Counted from the first letter of the stretch, positions 17,212-26,522 are shown. The stretch: 64,000 nucleotides of DNA from Eubacterium sp. (GCA_017619835.1 JAFZRN010000014.1:48237-112236), one strand, 5' to 3'. Made by a program: numbers and translations. Notes: a model not told the origin generated them from the sequence alone.

Positions 17212-17246
17212 CAGGAATTGCATTAAACAATTCCTGTTATCTTTTT
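17202..17246 (+). terminator. Bidirectional intrinsic terminator between convergent genes
   Basis: A perfect 19-bp stem (17202-17220 with 17228-17246) with a 7-base CATTAAA loop, flanked by A- and T-tracts. It includes the stop codon of the upstream plus-strand gene and ends 9 bases before the stop of the minus-strand gene. Confidence 0.92.
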
Positions 17247-17254
17247 GATTTTTA

Positions 17255-17839
17255 TCAATCTGCTATATCCTTGATATCCTCTATCTTATCTGAGATAGCA
17301 TCTTTGATATCATCGGCTTTATCCTCGACTGCATCTTTTACATCTTCAGCAGCCTTCTTAACTTCTTTTTTAGCTTTCTTAGCTTTGCCTTTTACTTCTT
17401 TAGCTGCGTCTTCAACAGCATCCTTAACGTCTTCTGCCTTTTCTTCTACGGCTTCTTTAACGTCCTCGGCTTTTTCCTCAACATCTTCAGCAATATCAGC
17501 CTTGATAGATACATAATCTCTTTCCTCGGCAACATCACCGTCATTTATGATGATCTCGTCATCATCAAAGATATTATCATCGTCGGAGGCTCTCCACTCA
17601 TCGACCTTCTGCTTGATATCCTTTGCAGCAACCTTTGTCTTATCCTTAAGATCATAAGCTGTGGTCTTGGCTTTTTCGCTATATTCCTTGATCTTCTTAT
17701 CTACATCATATTTCTCATCAAGGTCCTTGTAGGTCTTTGTTCCCTTTATCTCATCCTTGAACAGATAACATACACCGGCAACAGCTGCGGCAGCAGTGGT
17801 AACAGTAAGTAATCCTCCTAATAAACTACGTCTAGCCAT
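17255..17839 (-). CDS. LEA/YtxH-like membrane-anchored coiled-coil protein
   Basis: A 194-residue protein with a short hydrophobic start (LLGGLLTVTTAAAAVAGVCYLF), then a long charged helical region. The last 90 residues are built from 11- to 14-residue repeats of the form AEDVKEAVEEK / AEDVKDAVEDA / AEDVKDAVEDK, as in late-embryogenesis-abundant-like and apolipoprotein-like proteins. Family members are thought to protect membranes or proteins under stress or desiccation; no catalytic motif exists. A clean AGGGAGG-type site lies upstream of the ATG on the minus strand. The gene is monocistronic, ends at a strong terminator, and is divergent from the MutS-like gene. Confidence 0.75.
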   Translation of the reverse strand: MARRSLLGGLLTVTTAAAAVAGVCYLFKDEIKGTKTYKDLDEKYDVDKKIKEYSEKAKTTAYDLKDKTKVAAKDIKQKVDEWRASDDDNIFDDDEIIINDGDVAEERDYVSIKADIAEDVEEKAEDVKEAVEEKAEDVKDAVEDAAKEVKGKAKKAKKEVKKAAEDVKDAVEDKADDIKDAISDKIEDIKDIAD

Positions 17840-17989
17840 TTGTAACTAACCTCCCTTTTCGATGTGATTTGTAACCTTAGTTACTGTATCTATACATTTT
17901 ATTCCAAGTCAAAGAAAAAATCAACAAATGCTTTAAAAAGATATGTAATTATGTTAAATTATAAAGGTGTTTTGAATGGAGGAGACCCG

Positions 17990-19825
17990 ATGAAGGAAGA
18001 ATTAAATAAAAAGTTAAAAGAAGCAGGAGAAGAAAAAAGAGCGCTGGATAAGGTCTATTCAACTGTCGCAGCCTTCAGGCTTGTGATTTTTCTGTTGGCA
18101 GTTGTTCTGCTATATATGTCAGTCCATAATCACAGCATGCTGATGCTTCTTTTTTTCATAGCTCTTACGGTGGTTTTTATCTACCTTGTAAAGCTTCATA
18201 ATGATCTGGATGATAAGCTGCTCGGCATTAAGGCAAGGACTGCTGTTATAAACAGGTATATCTTAAGGCTCGGTACCGGCTGGAAGACATTTAAAGAAAA
18301 TGGAAATGAGTTCCTGAATAAAAATATGACCATGGCCCATGATCTTGATCTGTTGGGCCCGGCATCCCTTTATCAGCTTATCTCCGTTGCTCATACCGAT
18401 ATGGGTAAGAAAAAGCTGGCTGAGACTATAACTCTTGAAAGAGATAACAGTAAAAATATAGATAAGAGATATGAAGCGATAGCAGAACTTTCGGAAAACA
18501 GGGATTTTCTTATTGATTTTGAGTCTGCATCCGAAAGGATCGTTGAGATAAGAGAGAAGGATAAGCTTAAGTCCACCGGCTTTTTTGATGATGTTGATGA
18601 AAATGAACAGGAGGAAGCTGTTAAAGATGATAAGCCGATTGAAACATTTCCGGCATGGATATATCTATTGATGGTGCTGGTTCCCGTTATCAATATAGTG
18701 GCAATAGTCATGGTTCTTTCGGGCGGTATGAATCCCGCAAGGATACTAGTCAGCTTTATTCTCGGACTTATCCTGACCTGGGGACCTCAGGCTGTTACGG
18801 AAAAGCTTTCCGCACCTGTTAAAGCATACGGAAGTGTAGCTCAGGATTATCTTAAGCTTCTCAGTCTTATCAGCTCACAGACATTTAAATGTGAACTGCT
18901 TAAGGGTATACATGAAAGAGTATCAAGCCGTGACGGACTGCTTCCGGCTATAAAGAAGCTGGGTACTATAGGAACCTTCTATAACATTTCATATAATCCC
19001 ATAGTTCATATGGTTCTTTCCGGATTTCTGGCATGGGATTACTATATAGCACTTGCTACTTTCAGGTGGAATAAGAAGAACAGTACTGTATTTGATGACA
19101 GTATCGAGATCATATCGGATGTGGAGGAACTTTCTTCTTTTGCGGTTCTTCCCCTTGTTAGAAGATCCGTAAAGCCTGATGTAAGTTTTGATTACTCTGA
19201 TATCAAGCTTTCGATGGATAAGGTTTATCATCCTCTGCTTGATACAGATACTGTTGTAAGTAACAGTGCAGTGATAGAAGATAAGCTGAATGTCATAACC
19301 GGTTCGAATATGTCCGGTAAGACTACATTTTTAAGAACTGTTGCTATCAATATGGTACTTGCTTTTACAGGAAGCTCTGTATGTGCCGATGGCTTCAGTG
19401 TTCCTTATATGAAGATATTTACATCCATGAGAGTAATGGATGATGTTTCGGGCGGAATATCAACCTTCTATGCCGAAATCCTGAGGATCAAGGAGATGGC
19501 AGAATATGTTCAGTCAGATCCGGAAGTTCCGGCTCTCTGCCTCATAGATGAGATATTTAAGGGCACTAATTCCGCAGACAGGATTGTGGGAGCATCGGAA
19601 GCTCTTACAAAGCTTTCTGCCGGAAAAAGCCTGGTTATGGTATCCACACATGATTTTGAACTCTGCGAGCTTAAGCGAGATGACGGTACAGAGGCCAGAA
19701 ATTATCACTTTGAAGAGTATTATGAGGGCTCATCACTTAAGTTTGATTACACTATCAAGGATGGCAGATGCACTACAAGAAATGCTATCGCTATATTAAA
19801 AATGGCAGGGCTTGTGCAAAATTAA
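17990..19825 (+). CDS. Membrane-anchored MutS-family ATPase (no mismatch-recognition domain)
   Basis: A 611-residue protein with a MutS-type ATPase at the C-terminus: Walker A GSNMSGKTTF (about 438-447), the SMRVMDDVSGGISTFYAE signature, Walker B LCLIDEIFKGTN (D520, E521) and VSTHDFELCEL. The N-terminal MutS domain I that reads mismatches is absent. Instead there are two pairs of hydrophobic segments (about 20-65 and 220-265), so it is probably in the membrane. A helical clamp/lever-like region lies between. Start set at ATG 17990 after GGAGGAG; the open frame to 17864 has no ribosome-binding site. It is a divergent, stand-alone gene. A role in canonical mismatch repair is unlikely; the true function is unknown. 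Confidence 0.8.
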   Translation: MKEELNKKLKEAGEEKRALDKVYSTVAAFRLVIFLLAVVLLYMSVHNHSMLMLLFFIALTVVFIYLVKLHNDLDDKLLGIKARTAVINRYILRLGTGWKTFKENGNEFLNKNMTMAHDLDLLGPASLYQLISVAHTDMGKKKLAETITLERDNSKNIDKRYEAIAELSENRDFLIDFESASERIVEIREKDKLKSTGFFDDVDENEQEEAVKDDKPIETFPAWIYLLMVLVPVINIVAIVMVLSGGMNPARILVSFILGLILTWGPQAVTEKLSAPVKAYGSVAQDYLKLLSLISSQTFKCELLKGIHERVSSRDGLLPAIKKLGTIGTFYNISYNPIVHMVLSGFLAWDYYIALATFRWNKKNSTVFDDSIEIISDVEELSSFAVLPLVRRSVKPDVSFDYSDIKLSMDKVYHPLLDTDTVVSNSAVIEDKLNVITGSNMSGKTTFLRTVAINMVLAFTGSSVCADGFSVPYMKIFTSMRVMDDVSGGISTFYAEILRIKEMAEYVQSDPEVPALCLIDEIFKGTNSADRIVGASEALTKLSAGKSLVMVSTHDFELCELKRDDGTEARNYHFEEYYEGSSLKFDYTIKDGRCTTRNAIAILKMAGLVQN

Positions 19826-19858
19826 CAAAAAATTTAGTGAAAAATTGACAATATAACG

Positions 19859-19887
19859 TTGACATAAATTTGCTATTAAAGTAAAAT
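19859..19887 (+). promoter_or_regulatory. Strong sigma-A promoter
   Basis: TTGACA at 19859-19864, TAAAAT at 19882-19887, spacer 17 bases. It drives the large unknown gene at 19949. Confidence 0.75.
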
Positions 19888-19948
19888 TATAGATACATGT
19901 TGGGGAAGGTTTCCCGCTAATTCTAGAAATTATAGGAGGAAGTGGTGT

Positions 19949-22042
19949 ATGGCATTACCAGCTAATATTACGGGCAGCGATAATAATGTGTTATCCATAG
20001 CGGCTTCGAATAACAAGGGGTTACTTATAAGATTCCTGAATGAGCAGGTCGAAGATGGCTTTTATGCATTAGTTATTGATTACCTGAAGGACAGCAATTT
20101 TGATCTGAAAAATATGAGCGTTGATGACGATGTAAAGTCTCAGTGCACAAAGCTTTACGAACTCGGCGAATTTGTTGACGAGAACATTAAGGCTAAGGGA
20201 AGATATGAGATTGACGAATGGATTGAACCGCTCTTTAAATTCGTTTACGGAGATATCGATCCTTCCGATATTGATGCGCCAATCAATACAACAGGTATCT
20301 ACAGATACAGTATCTGGCTCATTTATCTCTATCAGCGTGAAAAGTTCGGTGAGGCAATGCGCCTTATCGGTGAGCGTATAGCTCCGCTTCTTATCAATGT
20401 AAGCTATCAGATCCTAGAGGATGATGACAGACCTAAGAACTTTGACAAGGCTCTTCTCGGTTATCTGGATCTCATCAATGTTGTAATGGATATGGGTCTT
20501 CCTACTTCCCTTGCAAACTCTGATGCATATCTCAGCAACCTTGAAGTTCTCTATGATTATGTTGTTGAAGATCCTCATGTAGGAAATGATTATAAGACCC
20601 AGCTTTCAATAGGTCTCTTTAATACATTTATCGCTAACAAGGATTATAATAAGGCATTTGAGTTCTACGGACTTAATGCTGAATATATTCCTATCGATAA
20701 TATGGCTGTTTATGAGAGCTTTAAGGAGCTTATCAGAAATGTAAACAGCACGCAGGATACATCCGTACTCAGCAGAAACGTTCTTACGGCTATATCCAAG
20801 CAGGAGCTTTACAATAAGAGGATTGATACTCTTATCGGAGAAGTTTCCGCATTTGTAAAGAAGGTATATTTATATATCGAAAACGAGCCTGATATGAAGA
20901 AGAATCTTCAGATTCTCGGTGCAGGTGCTCAGCTTACAGGAAAGACCAATATTTTTGAAGGACTCTATGAATACAACCTTGTATTCTATGAGTGCGGTAT
21001 CAAGGAACTGGTTAATTCCGATGTTACAGGCAGAGCATGGGAAGAGAAGTATGAGATTCTCGAGAAGCTGTATACAACACTTAATGTTGTATTTGACGGC
21101 TACAATGTATATGAGCTCTCCAATAAGATTGAGCATCAGTATGTTGAGATATCATGGATCAATGACTATGTAAATGCCAATCCTTCACTTCTGAAGATGT
21201 TCTTCAGTATCAAAGAGAAGATTAAGGCATTTAAGGTTCGTAAGAATGCCATCCTTGAGAAGTCAAAGACTAATTATGAGATCAAGCAGATGATCGATGA
21301 TCGTCAGAAGACTCTCGTATTTATGGCAGCTGAGGATATGATCGTTAATGGTCTTAACGGTGGAAGAATTGCCGTTATCAGCGGTGATTATGATCCTAAG
21401 ACAGCAGAGAAGTATCTGGTTAAGACATATGATGATGTAGTTGTTCCTTCAAGATATAAGAAGGGTGATGCCGGCCAGAACAAGGGCGGCGGTATCTTCG
21501 GAAGAACTGCAGTTCAGTCAATGGACAATGATCTTAAGAAGTTACTTGATGATTCCAAGATTGAAGAAATGCTCCTCAAGTCAGAGTGGCTGTGGCATCA
21601 GCATGATACAAAAGGTCATGCAGAGCAGACTCCTATGGAAGCTACTTATTCGGTAGTTTGCCTTATCAAGGCTACAGAGAAGCTTCTCGATAAGAAGGGC
21701 AGCGGAGTTTCAGCTAAGCCTGAATCCACACCTAACAAGAAGGTTATCATCACAAAGACCGGTAAGGTTATCGAGCTTTCAGATGAAGGTTCACCTACAC
21801 CTTCCGGAAATAATGTTACATCTACACCTTCAGTAGTAGAGAATATCAACAACATCCAGAATATCCTTAAGGATAAGTCTGATGAGAACGTTGAGTACGT
21901 AAAGGATTACGTAAATGACTGGATCGATATTCTTATGAAGACTAAGTTCGACATGGATACAATGCTTTCACTCTTTGAAGCAGAAGAACTTAGAACCAAG
22001 ACTTTCCAGGTACTTAAGAAACTCAGAGCTGACGTGCTTTAA
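19949..22042 (+). CDS. Large soluble protein of unknown function
   Basis: A 697-residue protein that I cannot assign. It has no signal peptide or membrane segment, is mostly predicted helical, and looks repetitive in style (possible TPR-like helices around 150-260). A Pro/Thr/Ser-rich linker (STPNKKVIIT... GSPTPSGNNVTSTPS, about 590-630) separates a C-terminal helical domain of about 65 residues. It has a consensus promoter, a very good ribosome-binding site (ATAGGAGGAAG) and a strong terminator, so it is a single, probably well-expressed transcription unit. The N-terminal 15 residues lack an export signal, so a cytosolic scaffold is one possibility. Confidence 0.8.
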   Translation: MALPANITGSDNNVLSIAASNNKGLLIRFLNEQVEDGFYALVIDYLKDSNFDLKNMSVDDDVKSQCTKLYELGEFVDENIKAKGRYEIDEWIEPLFKFVYGDIDPSDIDAPINTTGIYRYSIWLIYLYQREKFGEAMRLIGERIAPLLINVSYQILEDDDRPKNFDKALLGYLDLINVVMDMGLPTSLANSDAYLSNLEVLYDYVVEDPHVGNDYKTQLSIGLFNTFIANKDYNKAFEFYGLNAEYIPIDNMAVYESFKELIRNVNSTQDTSVLSRNVLTAISKQELYNKRIDTLIGEVSAFVKKVYLYIENEPDMKKNLQILGAGAQLTGKTNIFEGLYEYNLVFYECGIKELVNSDVTGRAWEEKYEILEKLYTTLNVVFDGYNVYELSNKIEHQYVEISWINDYVNANPSLLKMFFSIKEKIKAFKVRKNAILEKSKTNYEIKQMIDDRQKTLVFMAAEDMIVNGLNGGRIAVISGDYDPKTAEKYLVKTYDDVVVPSRYKKGDAGQNKGGGIFGRTAVQSMDNDLKKLLDDSKIEEMLLKSEWLWHQHDTKGHAEQTPMEATYSVVCLIKATEKLLDKKGSGVSAKPESTPNKKVIITKTGKVIELSDEGSPTPSGNNVTSTPSVVENINNIQNILKDKSDENVEYVKDYVNDWIDILMKTKFDMDTMLSLFEAEELRTKTFQVLKKLRADVL

Positions 22043-22051
22043 AACAAAGAG

Positions 22052-22081
22052 GCGGCTTCCCGAAAGGGAAGCCGCTTTTTC
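22052..22081 (+). terminator. Intrinsic terminator
   Basis: GC-rich 10-bp stem GCGGCTTCCC / GGGAAGCCGC with a GAAA tetraloop, followed by TTTTT. It ends the unit of the large unknown gene. Confidence 0.95.
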
Positions 22082-22101
22082 GTTAGTATATATTCTGTTT
22101 A

Positions 22102-22611
22102 TCATTTGGTTTTTAATTTATGGTTGATAAGATATAAACCTTTTATGGGAACTTCGAGTATTCTTTTAAGAACTATATGAAAGTATTTTTCTTTTGCCAC
22201 GGGCTTTACGAGGATTGAATGGAGTCTGGTTCTGTTAGCACCGAGGATATCGGTAAATATCTGGTCGCCTACGAAGAGAGTGGTTTCATGTTTGGTTCCC
22301 ATTTTCTTCATTGCTTCAACATAGCCCTTTATCTTTGGCTTTTCCGCGTTAAATACATAAAAGCATCCGACCTCATCGTTGAACTCTTTAACTCTCGGTT
22401 CATCGTTATTTGATACAAAACACATTTTAAAACCGATTTCTTTAAGCTTTTTAAACAGCTCTCTTGATCTGTCGTCATGCATCTCATCATGCGGAACGAG
22501 GGTATTATCTATATCAAGAATTAATCCTCTGTATCCAAGATCATAGTATTTCTGAAAGTTAATTGAATAAGCCGAATCATAATATTCAGATGGAAAGAGT
22601 CCTTTTCCCAT
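22102..22611 (-). CDS. yqeG: YqeG-family HAD phosphatase
   Basis: A 169-residue HAD-superfamily IIIA phosphatase. Motif I is LILDIDNTLVPHD, motif II is FVSNN, the Lys of motif III lies in AEKPKIKG, and motif IV is FVGDQIFTDILGANR. The family is widely conserved in Firmicutes; substrates are not established, though relatives include phosphatidylglycerophosphatase-type enzymes (GEP4 family). A GAGG site precedes the ATG on the minus strand. It lies 14 bases downstream of uvrC on the same strand and is probably its operon partner. Confidence 0.88.
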   Translation of the reverse strand: MGKGLFPSEYYDSAYSINFQKYYDLGYRGLILDIDNTLVPHDEMHDDRSRELFKKLKEIGFKMCFVSNNDEPRVKEFNDEVGCFYVFNAEKPKIKGYVEAMKKMGTKHETTLFVGDQIFTDILGANRTRLHSILVKPVAKEKYFHIVLKRILEVPIKGLYLINHKLKTK

Positions 22612-22625
22612 TTTTTTACCTCGTG

Positions 22626-24443
22626 TTAATTAAAGAAGTCGAAAACTTCTTTTGCTGATTTTGTATTCATGCCATCAACCTTTGAAAGTTCATCAAGGGT
22701 TGCTTTTCTTATAGCATCTATATCCTTAAAGTATAGCAGAAGAGCTTTTTTTCTTGCAGGCCCGATACCCGGTATATCATCAAGTATCGATCTTGTCTGT
22801 TCATTTGACCTTACCTGTTTATGATAATCGATCGCAAAACGGTGCGTTTCATCCTGAAGAGCAGTGATCATATGCATTGCTTCGCTGCCTTTTTTGAAGG
22901 ATATTTCCTTATCCTGATATAAAAGTGCACGTGTTCTGTGATTATCATCCTTTACCATACCGCATACAGGGATATCGATGCCAAGACTGTTAAGTACGGT
23001 CTCCGCGATATGTATCTGGCCTTTACCGCCGTCCATCATGATAACATCGGGGAATTCTCCTAAGTTTTCATTTGTGAATCTCCTGGAAAGTACTTCCTTC
23101 ATCGATGCATAATCATCAGGCCCTTCAACAGTCCTTAATCGGAACTTTCTGTAAGCATTTCGTTTGGGCTTGCCGTCCTGGAATACAACCATGGATGCAA
23201 CAGAGTGGTATCCGGATATATTGGATATATCAAAGGCTTCAAGCCGGCTTACATTTTCCAGTCCTACAATATCGGCGATCTCTTTACAGGATTCGGTGGT
23301 TCTCTTTTCGAGACGTTTGATCCTTTCGATATCCTGAGCAAGAACAAGCTTTGCATTATCCTCTGCAAGCTTGATAAGCCCCTTTTTCTCACCCTTCTGA
23401 GGGGTTATGATAATAACTTTCTGACCCTTTCGATCAGACAGATATGAGGTTATCACATCCTCATCAAGTATCGGTGTGACCGTAAGGATCTCTTTAGGGA
23501 TAAAGGGTATACCGATATAGTACTGTTTGATGAATTCAGTAATGACTTCATTGTCAGTATCCGATATGTCGGCATCCATATGGTGACTTTCCCGACCTAT
23601 AAGAGAGCCGTCTCTTACAAAGAATATGGAGATTATAACATCCGAATCATTTCTGGCAAGAGCTATTATATCTCTGTCATCACTGCTGGTCTTGCTGACA
23701 AGCTGTCTTTCGGATATTGCATTTATACTGTTTATCAGGTCTCTTAAGGAAGCGGCAGTCTCAAAATCCAGCTCATCAGAAGCTTTCTTCATCCTTTCCT
23801 TAAGATCATTTAAGGTATCTTTGGTATTGCCGTTAAGAAAGTCTATCGCCTTATCGATACATTTTCGGTAATCTTCCCTGGATATGAGGCCTGCACACGG
23901 GGCAGTGCATTTACCTATCTGATGATAAAGACATGGTCTTTCATCTGCTTTAGATGCATCGATCTTTTTACGGCATCTTCTTAAGCTGAAAATGTCTCTT
24001 AAGAGAGCAATCGTATCATGGACGGCGCCTCCGTTGGTATATGGTCCGAAATAAAGGGAGGAGTCCCTTTTCATCTGATGACTATACATAAGGACGGGAA
24101 AATCATCCTTCATAGTTATCCTTATATAGGGATAACCTTTATCATCGGTCATCATTGTATTATATTTCGGTCTATGTTCCTTTATCAGATTACACTCAAG
24201 TACAAGGGCTTCCATCTCAGAGGATGTGACTATGTATTCGAAATGATGGATATGTGAGACCATCCTTAATATCTTCGGAGAATTGTTATGTCCGTGACCG
24301 CTTCTGAAGTACTGGCGTACACGGTTATGAAGGTCCACAGCTTTGCCGACATAAAGAATAGCATCATTTTCATCATGCATTATATAGACCCCGGGAGAGT
24401 GGGGAAGCTTATTGAGTTCTTCTTCTATATCGAATATTTCCAT
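22626..24443 (-). CDS. uvrC: Excinuclease ABC subunit C
   Basis: A 605-residue nucleotide-excision-repair nuclease that makes both incisions. In order: GIY-YIG domain (PHSPGVYIMHDENDAILYVG at about 13-33), the Cys-rich patch (CLYHQIGKCTAPC), UVR motif (about 200-235, DELDFETAASLRDLI), RNase H-like endonuclease domain (LEAFDISNISGYHSVASMVV, PDVIMMDGGKGQ) and the C-terminal helix-hairpin-helix pair (LDDIPGIGPARKKALL, LSKVDGMNTKSA). The length is normal. It is transcribed divergently from hprK across a 63-base gap that carries a 9-bp dyad. Confidence 0.96.
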   Translation of the reverse strand: MEIFDIEEELNKLPHSPGVYIMHDENDAILYVGKAVDLHNRVRQYFRSGHGHNNSPKILRMVSHIHHFEYIVTSSEMEALVLECNLIKEHRPKYNTMMTDDKGYPYIRITMKDDFPVLMYSHQMKRDSSLYFGPYTNGGAVHDTIALLRDIFSLRRCRKKIDASKADERPCLYHQIGKCTAPCAGLISREDYRKCIDKAIDFLNGNTKDTLNDLKERMKKASDELDFETAASLRDLINSINAISERQLVSKTSSDDRDIIALARNDSDVIISIFFVRDGSLIGRESHHMDADISDTDNEVITEFIKQYYIGIPFIPKEILTVTPILDEDVITSYLSDRKGQKVIIITPQKGEKKGLIKLAEDNAKLVLAQDIERIKRLEKRTTESCKEIADIVGLENVSRLEAFDISNISGYHSVASMVVFQDGKPKRNAYRKFRLRTVEGPDDYASMKEVLSRRFTNENLGEFPDVIMMDGGKGQIHIAETVLNSLGIDIPVCGMVKDDNHRTRALLYQDKEISFKKGSEAMHMITALQDETHRFAIDYHKQVRSNEQTRSILDDIPGIGPARKKALLLYFKDIDAIRKATLDELSKVDGMNTKSAKEVFDFFN

Positions 24444-24460
24444 ACTGGAAAATATACCAT

Positions 24461-24492
24461 ATCTATGATAAAATATCCACTATATCATAGAT
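24461..24492. repeat. Dyad symmetry in the uvrC-hprK divergent region
   Basis: ATCTATGAT (24461-24469) and ATCATAGAT (24484-24492) form 9-bp arms around a 14-base AT-rich spacer, just upstream of the hprK ribosome-binding site. An operator or a promoter-overlapping dyad is possible. Confidence 0.5.
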
Positions 24493-24506
24493 TTGAGGGA
24501 GGGGTT

Positions 24507-25451
24507 ATGAAGGAAGAATATACAATAACTCTTACTGAGCTTATCAATAAGATGAACCTCATCAATCATACTCCGGACATAGATACGGACAGTATCCTTA
24601 TAAGTGATCCGGATATCAACAGACCGGCGCTTCAGCTGGCCGGTTTTTTTGAGCATTTCGATACGACACGTGTTCAGGTCTGCGGAAATGTAGAGCATGC
24701 ATATATAGCTGATATGCATACGAAGGAAGAGAATATCGAGATATTCGACAAGCTCTTCAGTTTTCCGTTTCCATGCCTTGTATTCTGCAGGGACATCCAG
24801 CCTTATGATTTTATAGTCGAAGCCGGTAATAAGCATAATATCCCGGTACTTACCAGCAGTGCGACGACCTCGTCATTTATCCATGAGACAGTTAGATATC
24901 TCCATGAGGAGCTTGCTCCGAGGGTATCCATCCATGCTGTTCTTGTTGATGTATTCGGTGAAGGTGTTCTCATTATGGGAGACAGCGGAATCGGTAAATC
25001 AGAGGCGGCCCTCGAGCTTATCAAGAGAGGACACAGACTTGTTGCCGACGATGTAGTTCAGATCAAAAAGATAAGTGATGAACAGCTTATCGGTGAATCT
25101 CCCGAGATTACAAGACATTTTATTGAGCTTAGAGGTATCGGTATCATAGATGTTAAGACCATGTTCGGTGTTGAATGCGTTAAACTTTCACAGCAGGTCG
25201 ATCTTGTCATTAAGCTTGAAGAGTGGGATAAGGATGCCAATTATGACAGACTGGGACTTTCAGATAACTATGTGGAGATCCTGGGTAATAAGGTTGTATC
25301 TCATTCGATCCCCATCAGACCGGGACGTAACCTTGCGATCATAGTAGAATCTGCGGCGGTCAACCACAGACAGAAGAAGATGGGCTATAATGCGGCTCAG
25401 GAAATGTATAACCGCGTTACAAGAGGTCTGAATAATTCTAAGGAGGACTAA
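24507..25451 (+). CDS. hprK: HPr kinase/phosphorylase
   Basis: A 314-residue bifunctional enzyme that phosphorylates and dephosphorylates Ser46 of HPr and Crh, the switch of carbon catabolite repression in Firmicutes. The C-terminal catalytic half has the P-loop GDSGIGKSEAALELIKRG, then LVADDVVQI, and the HprK signature ELRGIGIIDVKTMFG. The N-terminal half is the usual regulatory domain. Start set at ATG 24507 after GAGGGAGGGG; an open frame from 24288 overlaps uvrC and is not used. It is followed by glk after 3 bases and lies 3.8 kb upstream of the HPr-like gene at 29220, its probable substrate. Confidence 0.95.
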   Translation: MKEEYTITLTELINKMNLINHTPDIDTDSILISDPDINRPALQLAGFFEHFDTTRVQVCGNVEHAYIADMHTKEENIEIFDKLFSFPFPCLVFCRDIQPYDFIVEAGNKHNIPVLTSSATTSSFIHETVRYLHEELAPRVSIHAVLVDVFGEGVLIMGDSGIGKSEAALELIKRGHRLVADDVVQIKKISDEQLIGESPEITRHFIELRGIGIIDVKTMFGVECVKLSQQVDLVIKLEEWDKDANYDRLGLSDNYVEILGNKVVSHSIPIRPGRNLAIIVESAAVNHRQKKMGYNAAQEMYNRVTRGLNNSKED

Positions 25452-25454
25452 AAA

Positions 25455-26390
25455 GTGGCTAATTATGTATTCGGAGTAGATATAGGCGGAACAACAGTTA
25501 AGATAGGGCTCTTCTCAACTGACGGAGAGCTCCTTGATAAGTGGGAGATAACTACCCGTACTGATGACGGTGGTGCTTTTATACTTCCCGATATTGCGGC
25601 TTCCATTGAAGCCAAGCTTACCGAAAAAGGTATTGATAAAGCAGATGTAAAGGGCGTCGGAATGGGCGTTCCCGGACCTGTTAAGGATGATGGTACGGTT
25701 ATCAAGTGCGTTAACCTCGGATGGGGCATATTCAATGCTTCCGAAGAGCTTTCCGGTATAATCGGTCTTCCCGTAAAGGTTGGAAATGATGCCAACATGG
25801 CTGCTCTCGGTGAATACTGGCAGGGCGGCGGCAAGGGATTCAGTAACGTTATCATGGTAACTCTCGGAACCGGTGTCGGTGGCGGAATCATTTTAAACGG
25901 AAAAATGCTTGCGGGAGTTAACGGAGCAGGCGGTGAGATCGGCCATATGACTATTGACTGGGATGAGCAGGATGCTTGTAACTGCGGCAAGAAGGGCTGC
26001 CTTGAGCAGTATGCTTCCGCAACGGGTATCGTAAGACTTGCCAATCGTGCTCTTAATGCTTCTGATAAGCCTTCCAAGTTAAGAGAGGTTAAGTTCCTTT
26101 CGGCTAAGGAGATATTTGATGCTGCAAAGAGCGGTGATGAGCTTGCAAACGGTCTTGTTGATGAATTCGGAAAAAGGCTCGGCTATGCGCTTGCTAATAT
26201 CGCATGTGTAGTGGATCCCGAAGTTTTCGTTATCGGCGGTGGGGTTTCAAAGGCCGGCCAGATCATCATAGATACTGTTAATAAGTACTTCCAACAGTAT
26301 GCTTTCCATGCCTGCAAGGATACCCAGCTTAAGCTCGCAACTCTCGGAAATGATGCCGGTATGTACGGTGGTGCTGCTTCAATTCTGTAG
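25455..26390 (+). CDS. glk: ROK-family glucokinase
   Basis: A 311-residue ATP-dependent glucose kinase. The N-terminal phosphate loop is FGVDIGGTTVKIG, the substrate motif region is GAGGEIGHM, and the ROK zinc/structural signature CNCGKKGCLEQYAS is complete. C-terminal GGGVSKAG is also typical. GTG start at 25455 with an AAGGAGG site in the end of hprK. Pairing with hprK makes sense, as glucose 6-phosphate and glycolytic intermediates feed the kinase signal. A 132-base gap follows before murB. Confidence 0.94.
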   Translation: MANYVFGVDIGGTTVKIGLFSTDGELLDKWEITTRTDDGGAFILPDIAASIEAKLTEKGIDKADVKGVGMGVPGPVKDDGTVIKCVNLGWGIFNASEELSGIIGLPVKVGNDANMAALGEYWQGGGKGFSNVIMVTLGTGVGGGIILNGKMLAGVNGAGGEIGHMTIDWDEQDACNCGKKGCLEQYASATGIVRLANRALNASDKPSKLREVKFLSAKEIFDAAKSGDELANGLVDEFGKRLGYALANIACVVDPEVFVIGGGVSKAGQIIIDTVNKYFQQYAFHACKDTQLKLATLGNDAGMYGGAASIL

Positions 26391-26477
26391 TTAGTGGTAA
26401 ATATAGACAGTAAAAACACCAAATTGTAACATTTTTTAACTATTTTACATATTGAAAAATAAGGCTCTTCAAGGTAG

Positions 26478-26483
26478 TATAAT
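26478..26483 (+). promoter_or_regulatory. Possible -10 element ahead of murB
   Basis: A consensus TATAAT lies in the 132-base glk-murB gap, in the loop of an imperfect AATAAGGCTCT/AGAGTCTTATT inverted repeat that ends in a T-tract. No good -35 is seen at normal distance, so promoter or terminator function is uncertain. Confidence 0.35.
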
Positions 26484-26522
26484 ACATTGTAGAGTCTTAT
26501 TTTTTGTAAGGATTACTTTTAG

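Noticed and set aside
17271-17516. Plus-strand Ser/Ala-rich open frame
   Set aside because: Antisense shadow of the LEA-like repeat gene; no ribosome-binding site.
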